The notes under the pieces: generated by a model | What the model saw: only the letters and a program-made list of their open reading frames with translations | The model's database searches: none | What the model was told of the DNA's origin: nothing | Part shown: piece after piece, positions 23,867-35,224 of the stretch | Layout of the letters: every line of letters starts with the position of its first letter | How positions within the stretch are numbered: the first letter of the stretch is position 1 | Made by a program: the position numbers and the translations under genes | Source of the DNA: Haberlea rhodopensis | Taxonomy: Eukaryota > Streptophyta > Magnoliopsida > Lamiales > Gesneriaceae | NCBI GenBank assembly: GCA_907163345.1 | Contig: CAJQUN010000009.1 | Coordinates: 2,232,001 to 2,296,000 of the forward strand | Direction: 5' to 3' | Length of the DNA: 64,000 nt

Positions 23867-24941
23867 GCAGCCATGCTAAATTGTAATCGTTGTTGGGTAA
23901 AATAGTCTGACGTATCCTCGAAAAATCTTTGAACATATGTCTAGTATATAATTTCAAAATAAACTGGTTGCGATCGAAGCCAGTGATATTATATACTTTA
24001 TTTAATAATTATAGAAAATTCATTATACGATGTATGGTTGTACCTCCTGATGGACCACGATCATATCTGACGAATTCAGAATCTTGTATGATATTTCCCC
24101 CTAATAAAATAAAACTTGAATCGACATATTTGATAACAATATAGATAATTAAATATTATTACTAATAAAATCTTTTCTGATGTAGAAGATCAGCTAAAGC
24201 TGCAACTACATAGCATACTTAGAATTTTATTATATAGAAAAATAATACAACACTATGTAAATAAAATTATATATTCTCAGACGTTTTCGAGTGAGTTTTC
24301 GTCTGGTTAAATTGAGAGGCAGAGGGGTGTTTTTGTAGTGGAGATTTGCACACGCCAACTAAATTGGCGTGACCATATTTTGACAAGGTCACGCCAACCC
24401 AGTTGGCATGATTATGTAAAATAATGGTCACGCCAACCGAGTTGGCTTGACCATTATTTTATACTGATCACGCCAACTGGGTTGATGTGACATGTTCATA
24501 TGCTACACGTCAATTGGGTTGGCGTCTTCAACACTAGTTGGCGGCTAAGATCACTTATATAATTAGTTATATTTTTGGTTATTTTGATAATTAGTTATTT
24601 ATTTGAGGTTAGTTAATTAAAAAATCCCAAAGATAACCCCATAAATATAAATAAAAATCATTGCAATAATTATCTAAATAATTTGTAATTCGATGGTGCT
24701 GACCTGTGGTATAATTACACGCCAACAAACAGGCCTTGAAGATTGAAAAGCATACGGAAACTTCGGGTTACGGTGTTTCCTTTAGAAGAAGGTAAGTTTC
24801 TCTGCAATTGATTGATTGTAACACCGAACGATCTTTATCTGCGATTGATTGATCAAAGACTTGTTGTCTTCGAAAGATCTTTGTGTATGGGTGTATTTTT
24901 TTGTTCTTCCAATTAAGAAGAAGTCTAATAATCATAGACAG

Positions 24942-26759
24942 ATGGCTTTGAATCCTCAACTTTTCGCGAATGGTATGCCGGTGCCGTTTGTTCACGAAAT
25001 GTTCGTGTTGGCCAGAGAAGGTGTCGAGTTCGAGATTGACAAGATACCAGGGTAAACTTTTTGTTTTTCATCTGATGCCCACGCCCTATTTTTAATGTTT
25101 GGCTATTGAATAATCGCGTTAGATTGTGATTTATTCAGAAAATTGAAATCAAATTGGTTTCATCCTGGTGTATTGATTATAAATGGCGTAGTTCGGTGGC
25201 ATTATTCTTCTTGTTTATGACTTACTTTTTTACTAGAAATGCGAAACTATTATTGCACCACAAATTTACATGTTTTCACCTACTTGGGTTTTGTAGCTAC
25301 AATAATGTTGTTATGTTCCTGAAATGATAATGGTTGCCATGTTTGCAGCGCTCAAGGTGGAAATGTTAAAACAAAAGGAACTGTTTACTTGTCAAACATC
25401 CGCATGGTCGTTGTTGCAAACAAACCAATTGGGAATTTTGTTGCCTTTGATTTGCCGCTGGTATGTGTAGCTTGTCTAGGTTTTGATGCTTTCTCCTCAG
25501 TGTGGGGAAATAATTATTTTATTCAAAATGGTAGGGTTTAAATGATAAATATGAGATTTGAGGCTACCAACATATTGTTGACCCTTAAGCCGGTGATGGG
25601 TAAATGAATATCTTTGCTCTTTTTTGGAGTTGTATCTCTTTGTGGTGTTTCTTTTTTTGTCCTAAATGAATTTCATATTCAGTAAGAATGCAGTCTGTTA
25701 AGTTTCCCCATGAACATGCTAGTTAGCACCTAACAGATATGTAAAAGGAATTTTCCTGAATGTGTTTGGATAGAGTATGGAGAGCGTGTGGCTGCTGATG
25801 CTGTTAAAATTTACTATGGACGTATATGTTTTGGGCTGTATGTTCCAAAAACTGTGATTTTGTTTCCTTATTTCCTTAAAAGTTTAAAGTTTTCAATTTC
25901 ATGTCGAATTTCTGGCTGTTGCTAAGTGCTACTAATTGACCAATAGAAGACAGCATTGTCAGGAATAAAAAATTCTTTAATTTTATCAAATGATCATTTT
26001 GAATTCTTTGATCCAAACGGCGTCATTGTAATACTAACATGACAAGGTGGTGGTATTTACTTTTGTTTGACCTTCCCTTTCGTTATTATTCTTTCCACAC
26101 TAGATGTTTTGTGTTTGACACTATGGCTGTCAACTAACTGTTGTTTTTATTTGATTTTACTTAATGCAGCTTTATGTTCATGGTGAAAAGTTTAACCAGC
26201 CAATATTCCATTGCAACAATATTTCTGGTGATGTGGATCCTGTATGGTCATGAACTTATATTGTTCATATATGCTCTTTCACTTGCACGATCTGAAAATA
26301 TCCCAACATTTTTAGGTTGTACCTGAAAACGAGCATAGGGCTCTTTATTCGACCCATTCTTTCAAAATTCTGTTCAAGGAAGGTGGTTGTGGGACTTTTA
26401 TACCACTTTTTTTCAACTTAATCGCTTCTGTTAGACGATATAATCAGCATGCCAGTGCAGAAGCACAAGTTCAGGATCCTCTCCAAGCGGCTCAAACTCC
26501 TGTTGATGAGATGATGAGACATGCGTATGTGCTTATGTTTATCAACAAACTCGCTCTGCCTCCCACACGATTTGTTAAAATCTCTATTCTTTCGTGAAAG
26601 GTCACTGCAAGGATGTATACAATCTGATACTTTCTCGTCTTTGTTTACAGATATGTTGATCCTAATGACCCTACAAGAATTTTCTTGCAGCAGCCTAATT
26701 CTGAGAATCAGATGAGACGACGCACTTACCAGATGCATAATACTGAAAACTCAATGTGA
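24942..26759 (+). CDS. WBP2-like GRAM-type protein, 5 exons, about 203 aa
   Basis: Exons 24942-25051, 25349-25460, 26170-26241, 26316-26524 and 26651-26759 join in frame to 203 codons plus stop, each with GT-AG borders. The N-terminus M-A-L-N-P-Q-L-F-A-N-G-M-P-V-P and the core G-x-V-Y-L-S-N-I-R-M-V (start of a PH/GRAM-like fold), then F-D-L-P-L, I-F-H-C-N-N-I-S-G and F-K-I-L-F-K-E-G-G-C-G-T-F, fit the WW-domain-binding-protein-2/UPF0664 family of plants and fungi. Length is normal for plant members. The molecular role in plants is not established; the fold suggests lipid or protein binding at membranes. No PPxY motif is visible in the tail. It starts about 400 bp right of the MULE. Confidence 0.88.
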
Positions 26760-27129
26760 TCATCTGCTGGGCATGTTTGGTAAAATTTCATTTCAAGATT
26801 GATCAAAATAAAAAATAAAAATTTCATTTCAAGATACCATGTAATTCTGCAAGCTGCTTTATATGACAAATTCCCCGTTTTATATTGCAGTAGTCATTTG
26901 CTGTATAGGATGCGAAGATACACTTACATTGTATATGTATTAATAATCCTGTTATTACTATTCATGCAGAGTAGGGGTCATTTTTCATTGGCAATGTAAA
27001 GAAAACTTGCGCCTTCGGATGAATTCATAATCTGTTCATCTTAATAAGTCATCTTGATTGCTTGAAAATCATTTTCCAAAACCTCAGAATTGCTACATGT
27101 GCAAGTTTTAGACTAATCTGTCACTATAT

Positions 27130-27245
27130 TCTGAATATGACTAGGCATGTTACCTAATCAGATCGGATTGGTTGCGGACTAAATTGAACCGATTTTGGAC
27201 TGTGGGGGTAAAACCGAACCGGACCAGACCAATCCTGGATATACC
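27130..27245. repeat. hAT-like terminal fragment
   Basis: AATCAGATCGGATTGG followed by AACCGAACCGGACC-type motifs resembles the interior of the hAT MITEs elsewhere in the window. No paired termini or TSD are visible. Confidence 0.35.
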
Positions 27246-27789
27246 AATATATCTATGATGGAGAGAGGAGATTTGGAAATTAAAAAAATAAAGGTGCGAG
27301 AATTGGATTAAATTGGTATATGATTTGTATTATATTTTTATACTTTTATCATTTTATTTATGTTTATATCTAAATAAAATGTATTAAACAATTTAAATAA
27401 AAGTTATTAAATAATTGCGGGGAAGTGGGTGCAGGTCGTGCCCCCACGCCAACCCCACCCCATACACCCAGCAGCACCACCACCCTAAAGGTAAAAATTT
27501 GAGTCACTGTTGCCAAGATCTTGTGTTTCAAGTTGGTCTCATTATTGGGATATTATTGCGGAGCGATAATTTATTTATTGGTAGAATAATTTTTTTTAAA
27601 ATATTTAGGAAAAAAGTTATTCTAAATTATTCTTTATTTTCAACAAGTTTAATATAAAATGTAACTGTTATTAGATTTTAAATTTGTATTGATTGTATTA
27701 GTAATTTGAAAACATTTCATAATAATAATTGATGAAAAGTTATTTTAAATCAAATTAAGGTTTTTTCATAAAGAATAATTTTTCAAACA

Positions 27790-28380
27790 AGCGGACTGGT
27801 TGAAATAGAGAAATGACATCGAATTCTATATGATCGTAATATCTTCGTAATATCTGCTGAGATTAAAGAGGAAATATTATAGAACTGTCATCAGACATGC
27901 AATGTTGTATGTGACTGAATGTTGGGCGTCCAAAAGAAATTACGTCCAAAAGATGAGTGTGACAGAGACGCACATGCTTTGTTGGATGTATGGTAAGACC
28001 AGAAGAAATAAAATAAGGAACAAATATATTCAAGCTAAAGTTGGAGTTATTTGTATAGAAAAGAATATGCAAGAAAGTCGGTTATGCTAGTTTGGCAACG
28101 TACGACGTAAGCCCATAAATGCACATGTGCGTCGAGTAGAGTTTCATGAATTTCGACCATTTCACCAAATCAAGAGGACGACCGAATAAGACATTGCTCG
28201 AAGTTATATACAAAGATTTGGAATCTAAATGGATCAACGAAGATATTCTAACCGAAAGAAGCTCTTGGAGAAGACTGACGAATGTGCGCGACCCTACTTG
28301 ATTTCTTTCATGGTTCATGTAGCTTACATCAACCCATTGTAATCAAATGCTTAGTAGCAGTTGTCGTATTCATAAGAGTT
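27790..28380 (+). pseudogene. LINE (L1-type) reverse-transcriptase C-terminal remnant
   Basis: The translation shows Y-Y-R-T-V-I-R-H-A-M-L-Y-V-T-E-C-W-A, then V-Q-K-M-S-V-T-E-T-H-M-L-C-W-M-Y-G-K-T-R, N-K-I-R-N-K-Y-I-Q-A-K-V-G-V and R-R-K-P-I-N-A-H-V-R-R-V-E. This is the well-known tail of plant LINE ORF2-like sequences. Several stops interrupt it. No RT catalytic core, endonuclease or poly-A-flanked boundary is present, so it is a 5'-truncated, decayed fragment. Confidence 0.88.
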
Positions 28381-28509
28381 AGTTCTGGAAAAAAAAATTA
28401 ATCTTGATCAAATTGCTTTTTGTTTGGAACGAAAATTAAGTGGAATGAGCTTTTTCATAGATAATAATTTTATTTATTGGGTTTTTTGGATATGAAATTT
28501 TGTTCTATG

Positions 28510-28513
<4 letters not shown>

Positions 28514-28578
<65 letters not shown>
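28514..28578. repeat. (AT)n microsatellite
   Basis: About 65 bp of alternating TA. Confidence 0.95.
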
Positions 28579-28580
<2 letters not shown>

Positions 28581-28937
28581 AAATGGATAAATCGGTACGT
28601 TATTGGTTTTGAGGTTTTGGGTTTAATTTGTGCACTCAACTGAAGGTGTAATTACCTGTTAAGTGTTAAACTCAGACTAATCTAATGGTGGCTATGTATT
28701 TTTTCGACAAAAAAAGGAAAAAAAATATAATAAGATGAAGCTAAGTAATGCAGCTACAGCATGTAGAATCCACAAAACCATTCATCATCCATAATTGCAA
28801 TTTCTATGATATACTAAATCTAAACAAATCTCATGCTCTACTCCTTAAAATTCCTTGTATATACAGTCTTCGAGCATTGTAAATAATTCAAGAGAAAGTA
28901 TAAAAATGCATACCGAACAAGAACATTCACTTTTGGT

Positions 28938-30582
28938 TTATTTGCTCCTCCCCACTGATTGAGCATACTTGGCAGTCGACCGGGCTAAAGCATCAATCGG
29001 GTCGATGCATTTTTGCCACAGAGGATCGTCTGGGGGTAAAACCTCCAGAAATTCATCGGAGGCAAGAATGACTCTGTTCACAGCTCTCACTAATAGAACT
29101 TGCAAGGCAATTCTGAACAAATTATGTGCTCCTTCTGTGTCTTTTCTTTTTAGTGCTTCAACCGCTGGGATCACAGTATGTTCTATGGTTGCTTTGTCCG
29201 GAAACACAACCTCAAATCCCTGCACATTAATATCATATATTAATCGTTGGACCGAGTGTATGCCATTGTACCGAGAACTGTAAATGCTAGTAATGTTGCA
29301 GCTCAAAATATCTGTTAAATCGTACAACCAAATACTTGTAAGAAAGAGTCAGAAATCTTAATTTGTGGGCAAAAATCAAATTGCAAACATAGGTCGCAAC
29401 TCGCCGAAAGAAGCTGGAATCATTGATCAACCATACCACTGTTCATTGGTTCACAGGTTTTAGGCACACACCGCCTGGCAGACTAGCTGACCATGATCAA
29501 AGTGGTTACCTTAAGAGCAAAGAGGAAGAAAAAGGCAGAATAGTAACTGAACAAGGGAAAACCCCGGAGAACAATCAGCCCTCACCCCCTTCCTACAAAC
29601 AAATAATTTTAAGACTGTGTAATATCTGTAAACATTCAAGTTTCTCATTCCGAATTCTATCAAGTCTCCTCTCTCATCTTACTCATTGCAAATCCTGGAT
29701 CCACTCTGTAAACTAGTTGAAGGACACCCCTTTTAGCAATCCTTGTGCATCGAGAAGTTGGTATTATATTCCAAAATAATATTGCATATAGCACAAAAAT
29801 AATGGGACATCATATAGAACATAACAAACTTATAGTTTGTCAATCATCATAAGGAATAAAACTACTTCAAGCTCATAAATCAGTTGAAAGGGTCAAACTC
29901 AGAATACCTCATTCTCAAGCTTTTCTTGATAAAATCTAGTCACCATATCTGGATTGATAGCGAGAACACCTATACGCGAAGGGCTTCCGGCCTCAAGTGG
30001 CCTCAACTTGGCCTCCTTGAGTTCATTAGCCACACACACCCCCATATTCAGGACAGGAACAGAACATCCCTCGGCAATTTCAGCATACCAGGAATGCAAA
30101 ACATGACAAGGCATTACGATACAAGAAACTCCCGATTTCTCAAGAAAATTCCTCTTACACCTTAAATTCTCAACCACTGAGATTTCATCAACACGTGTAC
30201 TTGTGGGTTTTGCAGGATAAACATTAGGAAAAGAACCTCTTTCAAGGGATAAAAGATCCTTGCTTAGTGCAGGATCTGAACAAAGTACAAAAGGGAGGCC
30301 ATTTTCTTCATCATCCAACTTAAGGGTCACCAATTTTTTAGCAAAATTAAATGTGGAGTCCAATGAAGCACCTCCAAGTATCCCAATTCCACTGCCTTGA
30401 CTTGTGACAGGACCATCCAAATTCCTGTCTTTTGAAGATTTATTCGACTGAAAACTTGTTTTACTGTCAACTGGAAGCTTCACAAGAGATGGGTTTTTCT
30501 TCCCTTTTGTATGTTTAATCATACAACTTCTTATACTCCCATTTGTCATATAATGGAATGATGATGGGAAACACAATGACAT
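28938..30582 (-). CDS. Asp/Glu/hydantoin racemase superfamily protein, 2 exons, about 318 aa
   Basis: Exon 1 is 30582-29908 and exon 2 is 29219-28938, with phase 0 at the junction. The first ATG (30582) gives an S/F/K-rich N-terminal region of about 60 residues that could be a plastid transit peptide. The fold starts at G-I-G-I-L-G-G (65-71). The superfamily catalytic loop appears as V-M-P-C-H (156-160) with Cys159. The second canonical catalytic loop (usually L-G-C-T-E) reads L-A-S-D-E (277-281), so the second Cys is replaced by Ser279. Intron 1 is about 690 bp. Homologues of this length occur as single genes in plants, annotated as aspartate/glutamate racemase-like; the reaction in plants is not settled and the missing Cys argues for caution. 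No neighbour suggests a pathway. Confidence 0.88.
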
Positions 30583-31567
30583 TCTTGAAAAAATATTCAG
30601 ACCTATGCAAATTCCAATCAATAATCTTTATCACAAAGATCTCAGATGTTCAAGAACAAATCTTGATGCTGGTAAAAGAAAATACCCACTAAAATCAGGA
30701 GTCTGAAAAATAACTAATGCAAAATCAGCTTCCATGCATCCATTTGCTTCAACTGAATCAGTTTCCCAGCGCCAAAGGCTTAATCATTTCAAGAAAATGG
30801 AACTCGCCCCTTCTTTTCAAGAAATTCTAACAAAAATCTCTACTTAACCCAGCAGTCAATTTCAGTTTGAGGAAAACTATGACAATTCTTACACAAAACC
30901 CCTTAAAATTGAACCCAAAAAAACTCTTGTACATCCCTTGAAATGCCAAGAAACAACCAAAGACCTTTAGGTGCAAGTGGGCAGTGGGGTTCGAGAAAGT
31001 GATTACCAAAAAGTCTCCAATTTTAGAGGGTCCAAGAACCCAAAAAATAATTTATAAATTTTGTTTTTGATTTTTCAAATGATAAATTTTATTTTCACAA
31101 AATATAATGGATTGAAATGTATGTAGAAGCCAACAAATCACACACAATCGGTGACAGAACGGAAGGGAATCTTCACCGTTAATGTCTTCAATCACAGATC
31201 CTCATTCCTCCCTGTCAACAATAATTCAACGATTTTGAAACAAAAAACTATTAAAAAAAATACAATTTAACATGCAAATGCTTCCACCATAAAGCATGAG
31301 TGATGGTGAGGTCCTTTAAAAGATGAATCAGATTACAGCAGATATGTGGGCGAAGGGCTTGCAACCCTGTTGGTACATCTCTATTAAATTAGCTCGATGT
31401 TTTGGGTTCAAGCTTCATCCGATAATTTAATAAATTGATCGAGGGTCCTTTTGGAAATTGTAAAAGAAAGGTGAGTTTATTTTTCGTCGATTGAAATTAA
31501 AATTAGAGAATCATATTTTAGATATGATTAATATATAAATTATTAAAAAAATTCTATATGTCTCAAG
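30583..31567. other. 5' flank of the racemase-like gene
   Basis: Likely promoter and 5' UTR (minus strand), possibly with a UTR intron. No other gene or element seen up to the MULE terminus. Confidence 0.4.
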
Positions 31568-32245
31568 GATTTTTTAATAAATTAATCGATAAAAGTTATT
31601 AATTTAACAGTATAATCGATATTTGAAAACGTTTTTAAACTAACCTAAAACACCACTTCAGGTGACGTCTTCATTTCTGGGAAAAAAAATTATTAGATGG
31701 TGCCTACAGATATTTTTTTTTAAATATTATTGAATGCGACATCTCAGCAAAATTTTTTTATTGAAGGCACCATCTGGATGGCGCCTTCAATAATATCTTT
31801 TAAAACGCTTCTTCTTTCTTCTTCTTCTTCTTCCTTTCTCTCTCCATCTTCTTACAGACGAAATTTTTCCCCAAAAATTTTCAAAATCTTTCCACTTTTT
31901 TTTTTGCCAAATTCCCAAAGTTGTTGTGGTTTGTAATTTGTGGAGCTTAGTTGTTTATCATTCTTGAAGCTGGGGTAATATTTTTCTCTGTAATATAAAT
32001 TTTTGAAAGTTATAAAATTTACATTATTTTGTTGTTTTGTTTGATTTTTGTTGTTTGGTAGTTGTTATTGAAAAGATAGTTATAGTTTGGAGATGAGTGG
32101 CAGAGACTGTCGGATGATTTACGGTCGTTGGGGGTGTCAGGAGGTGGCCTCCATTTTCCGGCAGGAGGCAGGCGGTGTGGCGGCGGTGACTGGTGGCCAT
32201 GTTTATATTTTTGTTATGCTGATATTTGTTGTGTAATATTTCAGC

Positions 32246-35010
32246 ATGGATTTACAAAGAGCATCAGGCCCGATTGACAGTCATATTCTATCATTGCAGT
32301 CATCTCATCGATCTGAGAATGTTTGGGCAGATGATATTGATACTACACTTCGAGGCAGAAACCCTTATAAATATTTTTAGGATCTTTGTCCCCTCGATGC
32401 GCGTGTAGTGAGTCGGTTGGAAAATATTGATTTTTATGGTGTTTATAGGTCATGTAAAATTGCACTTGACTTTCACCTCATTACGGCTTTAGTTGAGAGA
32501 TGGCGCTGTGAAACACATACTTTCCACTTCAGATCCGGAGAGGCAACCATCACACTGCAAGACATTGCAATGATATGGGCATTGCCAGTAGATAGTATCG
32601 TATTATCTGGTGTTGATTACGATATGAGTATACCTGAGTGACAAGAATATTGACATATGCTTTAAGGAGTTACACTGGATACTGCACACTTTAAATGTAC
32701 AAAGTTGTACCTATCTGCAATAAAGCATCATTTGGTGAATAATGCTCTTAATGAGCACAGTACGGCAGAAGATGTAGTCATATATACTCGGGCTTGTGTA
32801 TTATTGATGTTAGGTGAAATTTTGTGCCAGATTCCTCCGGCAATATTATTTTTTTTTACAAAAGTTAGAGGATATTGATCCTGTTGGCAATTATAGTTGG
32901 GGTAGTATCGTGTTGGCATATTTGTACCGTGACTTATGTACTTCCTTAATGAGAGGAAAAATAAGTGATAGGTGGTGCATTACAGGTCGTACAGGTAAAC
33001 TTTACGTTTGCGTTTTTTAATTGTTTGAAATATTTTTCTCGTCATACTTAACTAATATTATTCATGACAATATTTTAGATTTGGGCATGGTCAAAGAATA
33101 CCAGGTTTAACTCCTCAAATGGGTGAGCCTAGATTCAACGTTGGCCCAATCATTATCGATGGGGAGTATATGTTATCTACTGCTCCATATGGTGCAAGGT
33201 AATAATGTAATTATGTTTTGTGTTATTTTATATGCTTTAAAATATTTATAGATTTTGTAATTGTGTAACTAAGGTTTACGAAAAATAGGGGGCATTCTGT
33301 ACGCATCATTAGGAACATTTTTGATGAGCAGCCATCAACTCGAGTAAGCAATATATTAGTTGTGTTTGTTATGAAAAATAAATAATGTTGTTTATATTAT
33401 TTTAATTTTGTATTTGTAGTTTAATTGGCAGCCATATCATGATGAGTGCACTGAACATCTGAGCCACCAATTATGGACATATGCCGGCCCATTAATTTGT
33501 TATGATATTGTTGAAATGCACTGTCCTGTTAGGGTTCTTCGTCAATTTGGAATGCTACAAGAAATCCCCACAGATCACGATTACGGGATGATAAATTACA
33601 TTCAGATGACCGAAGGGGTAGTATCAATAAGGATTGGAGTGCACACGATGTTGCGTATATACAGAAATGGGAGATGTCACGTGATCTATGTGTGGACAGA
33701 CCACAATATTGTGCTGTTGTGGTTGGATATAGTGAGTGGTATGAACGAGTCACCCGTAGATATACTGGCCATCAAAGACAATTTGTAGAGACTGGATACC
33801 AACTTGGTGACAGCCCAGCATGACATCATGTTATACGTTAATAGATTTAAACATTGCTTTTAGAATCTGTCATATGGATTTATAAATTAAAAATTTAATT
33901 ACCGTTATTTACTTTTCAGATTGATCAGATGCAGCAGTTAAGTGCTAGTTGCGATCGCTATCCTGCTGATGGAGAATCTGTTATAACGTTTATGGAGTCA
34001 AAGAGAGAGCATCATAGGGCAATAACGCAAAATGTGATGCAAGTGGCTCGTGAACGACGAGACATGAACTTCCCACCATACGAAGAAGTTCATGGGCATG
34101 ATGAAGAACCAGTACAGTCGGTCCATGCACGTAGCGAGAGTGATATTGTAGGTCCATCTATGTATACACCTATTGTCACGCCCCGGGCCCAGGCCCGCGC
34201 AAGCGTGACTGCACAATGGGCTCTTTTGAATAACATTTTATTGTGTGTGAAAAACTATTTTGAAAGGCCATGTTTGTCTTGATTCGGTGAGTACGTAAAG
34301 GAAGTTGCAAATTTTCTGAAAATTATTTTAAGTATTTCGTATTGTTTATTTTCGAAATTGAGCGAAGCCTTGTGTTCAAGCAAATGAACACGGCGGGCGA
34401 CCCGTCTGGGCGGGCCGTGATTGTAATACCCTTGTCCCACATTGGTTGTTGATGGAAATTTAAAGTGGTTTATAAAGGCTTACAGTGGACTATTATAGCA
34501 ACTTGGGTTAACCATTTTCGTAGAGCGAGGACGGATACGAAGTAGTTGCTATAGGTGCCCATTGTGCAGTCACGCTTGCGCGGGCCTGGGCCCGGGGCGT
34601 GACACCTATCTCGACAGATGCGACAGGTCCATCTATGTATACTCCTATACCGACAGATGGGGCAGGTCCATCTACATCTTTTGGCACCGACGTATATACT
34701 TGTTATTATGTCCCTGAGCCACCGACATATGATCATTCACCATTCACTCCATATGCTCAGATCTACACACATCAGGATACAGATGTCGGGATTTAATTTG
34801 CACAGTCATATACAACATCTACGAGTCTCAATTTTGACGTATCACCTGTTGTATCCCCCCCAGTTCACACCATATCATCCACCTAATGATGTACATGTGG
34901 TACAACAGAGGAATGAGCAAGTGGATATGAGAGAAAGAATTCGAAGAGAGATTATTCATCCTCGTTGTGGTACCGGAGGACATTTACAGATGAGGCCTCG
35001 TGGTCGTTGA
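32246..35010 (+). pseudogene. Plant mobile domain (PMD; phosphatase-7-long-form-like) gene, broken
   Basis: The start ATG at 32246 gives R-A-S-G-P-I-D-S-H-I-L-S-L-Q, a typical opening. The core around 32460-32640 reads L-I-T-A-L-V-E-R-W-R-x-E-T-H-T-F-H-F, then G-E-A-T-I-T-L-Q-D-I-A-M-I-W-A-L-P-V-D, the hallmark of PF10536-type PMD proteins. Later exons include I-P-G-L-T-P-Q-M-G near 33100, W-Q-P-Y near 33425 and a C-terminal low-complexity tail with repeated G-P-S-M-Y-T-P-I. Stops and shifts occur throughout, and a 431-bp insertion (34174-34604) splits the tail. PMD genes occur both free in plant genomes and inside MULE and Gypsy elements; their role in the element is unknown. Confidence 0.85.
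34174..34604 (+). mobile_element. TRIM-derived insertion with an inverted duplicated end, 431 bp
   Basis: The right 183 bp (34422-34604) is a full TRIM LTR, same length as those at 2661-3290, in the opposite orientation to that element. The left 48 bp (34174-34221) is an identical inverted copy of the LTR's terminal 48 bp. About 200 bp of unrelated sequence (34222-34421), including a GC-rich patch, lies between. The exact 5-bp TSD CCTAT is at 34169-34173 and 34605-34609. It interrupts the coding tail of the PMD pseudogene. Confidence 0.88.
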
Positions 35011-35224
35011 TAACATTTGTTGCATTCCTCTTGTAATTATTTTGATAGTTATAAAAAAGTTTGAAAAATGTTTGTTTTGTGAGCAATTAAATATATACAA
35101 AACTCGTGTTATAAACGAACAATCAACGTACAATAATTTGTAATTAAACGTACAATAATTTTCACAATTACGTACAATTATTTACACAATAAACGTATAA
35201 CAATTACACATAAATTTTTTTATT

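Larger units (their letters stand above)
20951..24534. mobile_element. MULE (Mutator-like) element with palindromic-repeat TIRs, internally deleted
   Basis: Long inverted arms, about 20951-21287 and 24147-24534, match over more than 300 bp. The outer part of each arm is a tandem array of near-palindromes of the form GGTCACGCCAAC..GTTGGCGTGACC separated by AT-rich spacers (about three on the left, four to five on the right). The inner part holds a TATA box and a shared leader. Between the arms lie a decayed MURA-type transposase (minus strand) and a small C-terminal remnant of a plant mobile domain gene (plus strand). The outer ends are uncertain: a further motif GGTTAGTTAATTAAAAAATCCC-like near 24608-24628 resembles the terminus of the second MULE. 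Confidence 0.82.

Noticed and set aside
24608..24628. Outer end of the first MULE at the AATTAAAAAATCCC motif
   Set aside because: It resembles the terminus of the second MULE, but no matching left end or 9-bp duplication was found, so the boundary was left at the end of visible TIR homology.
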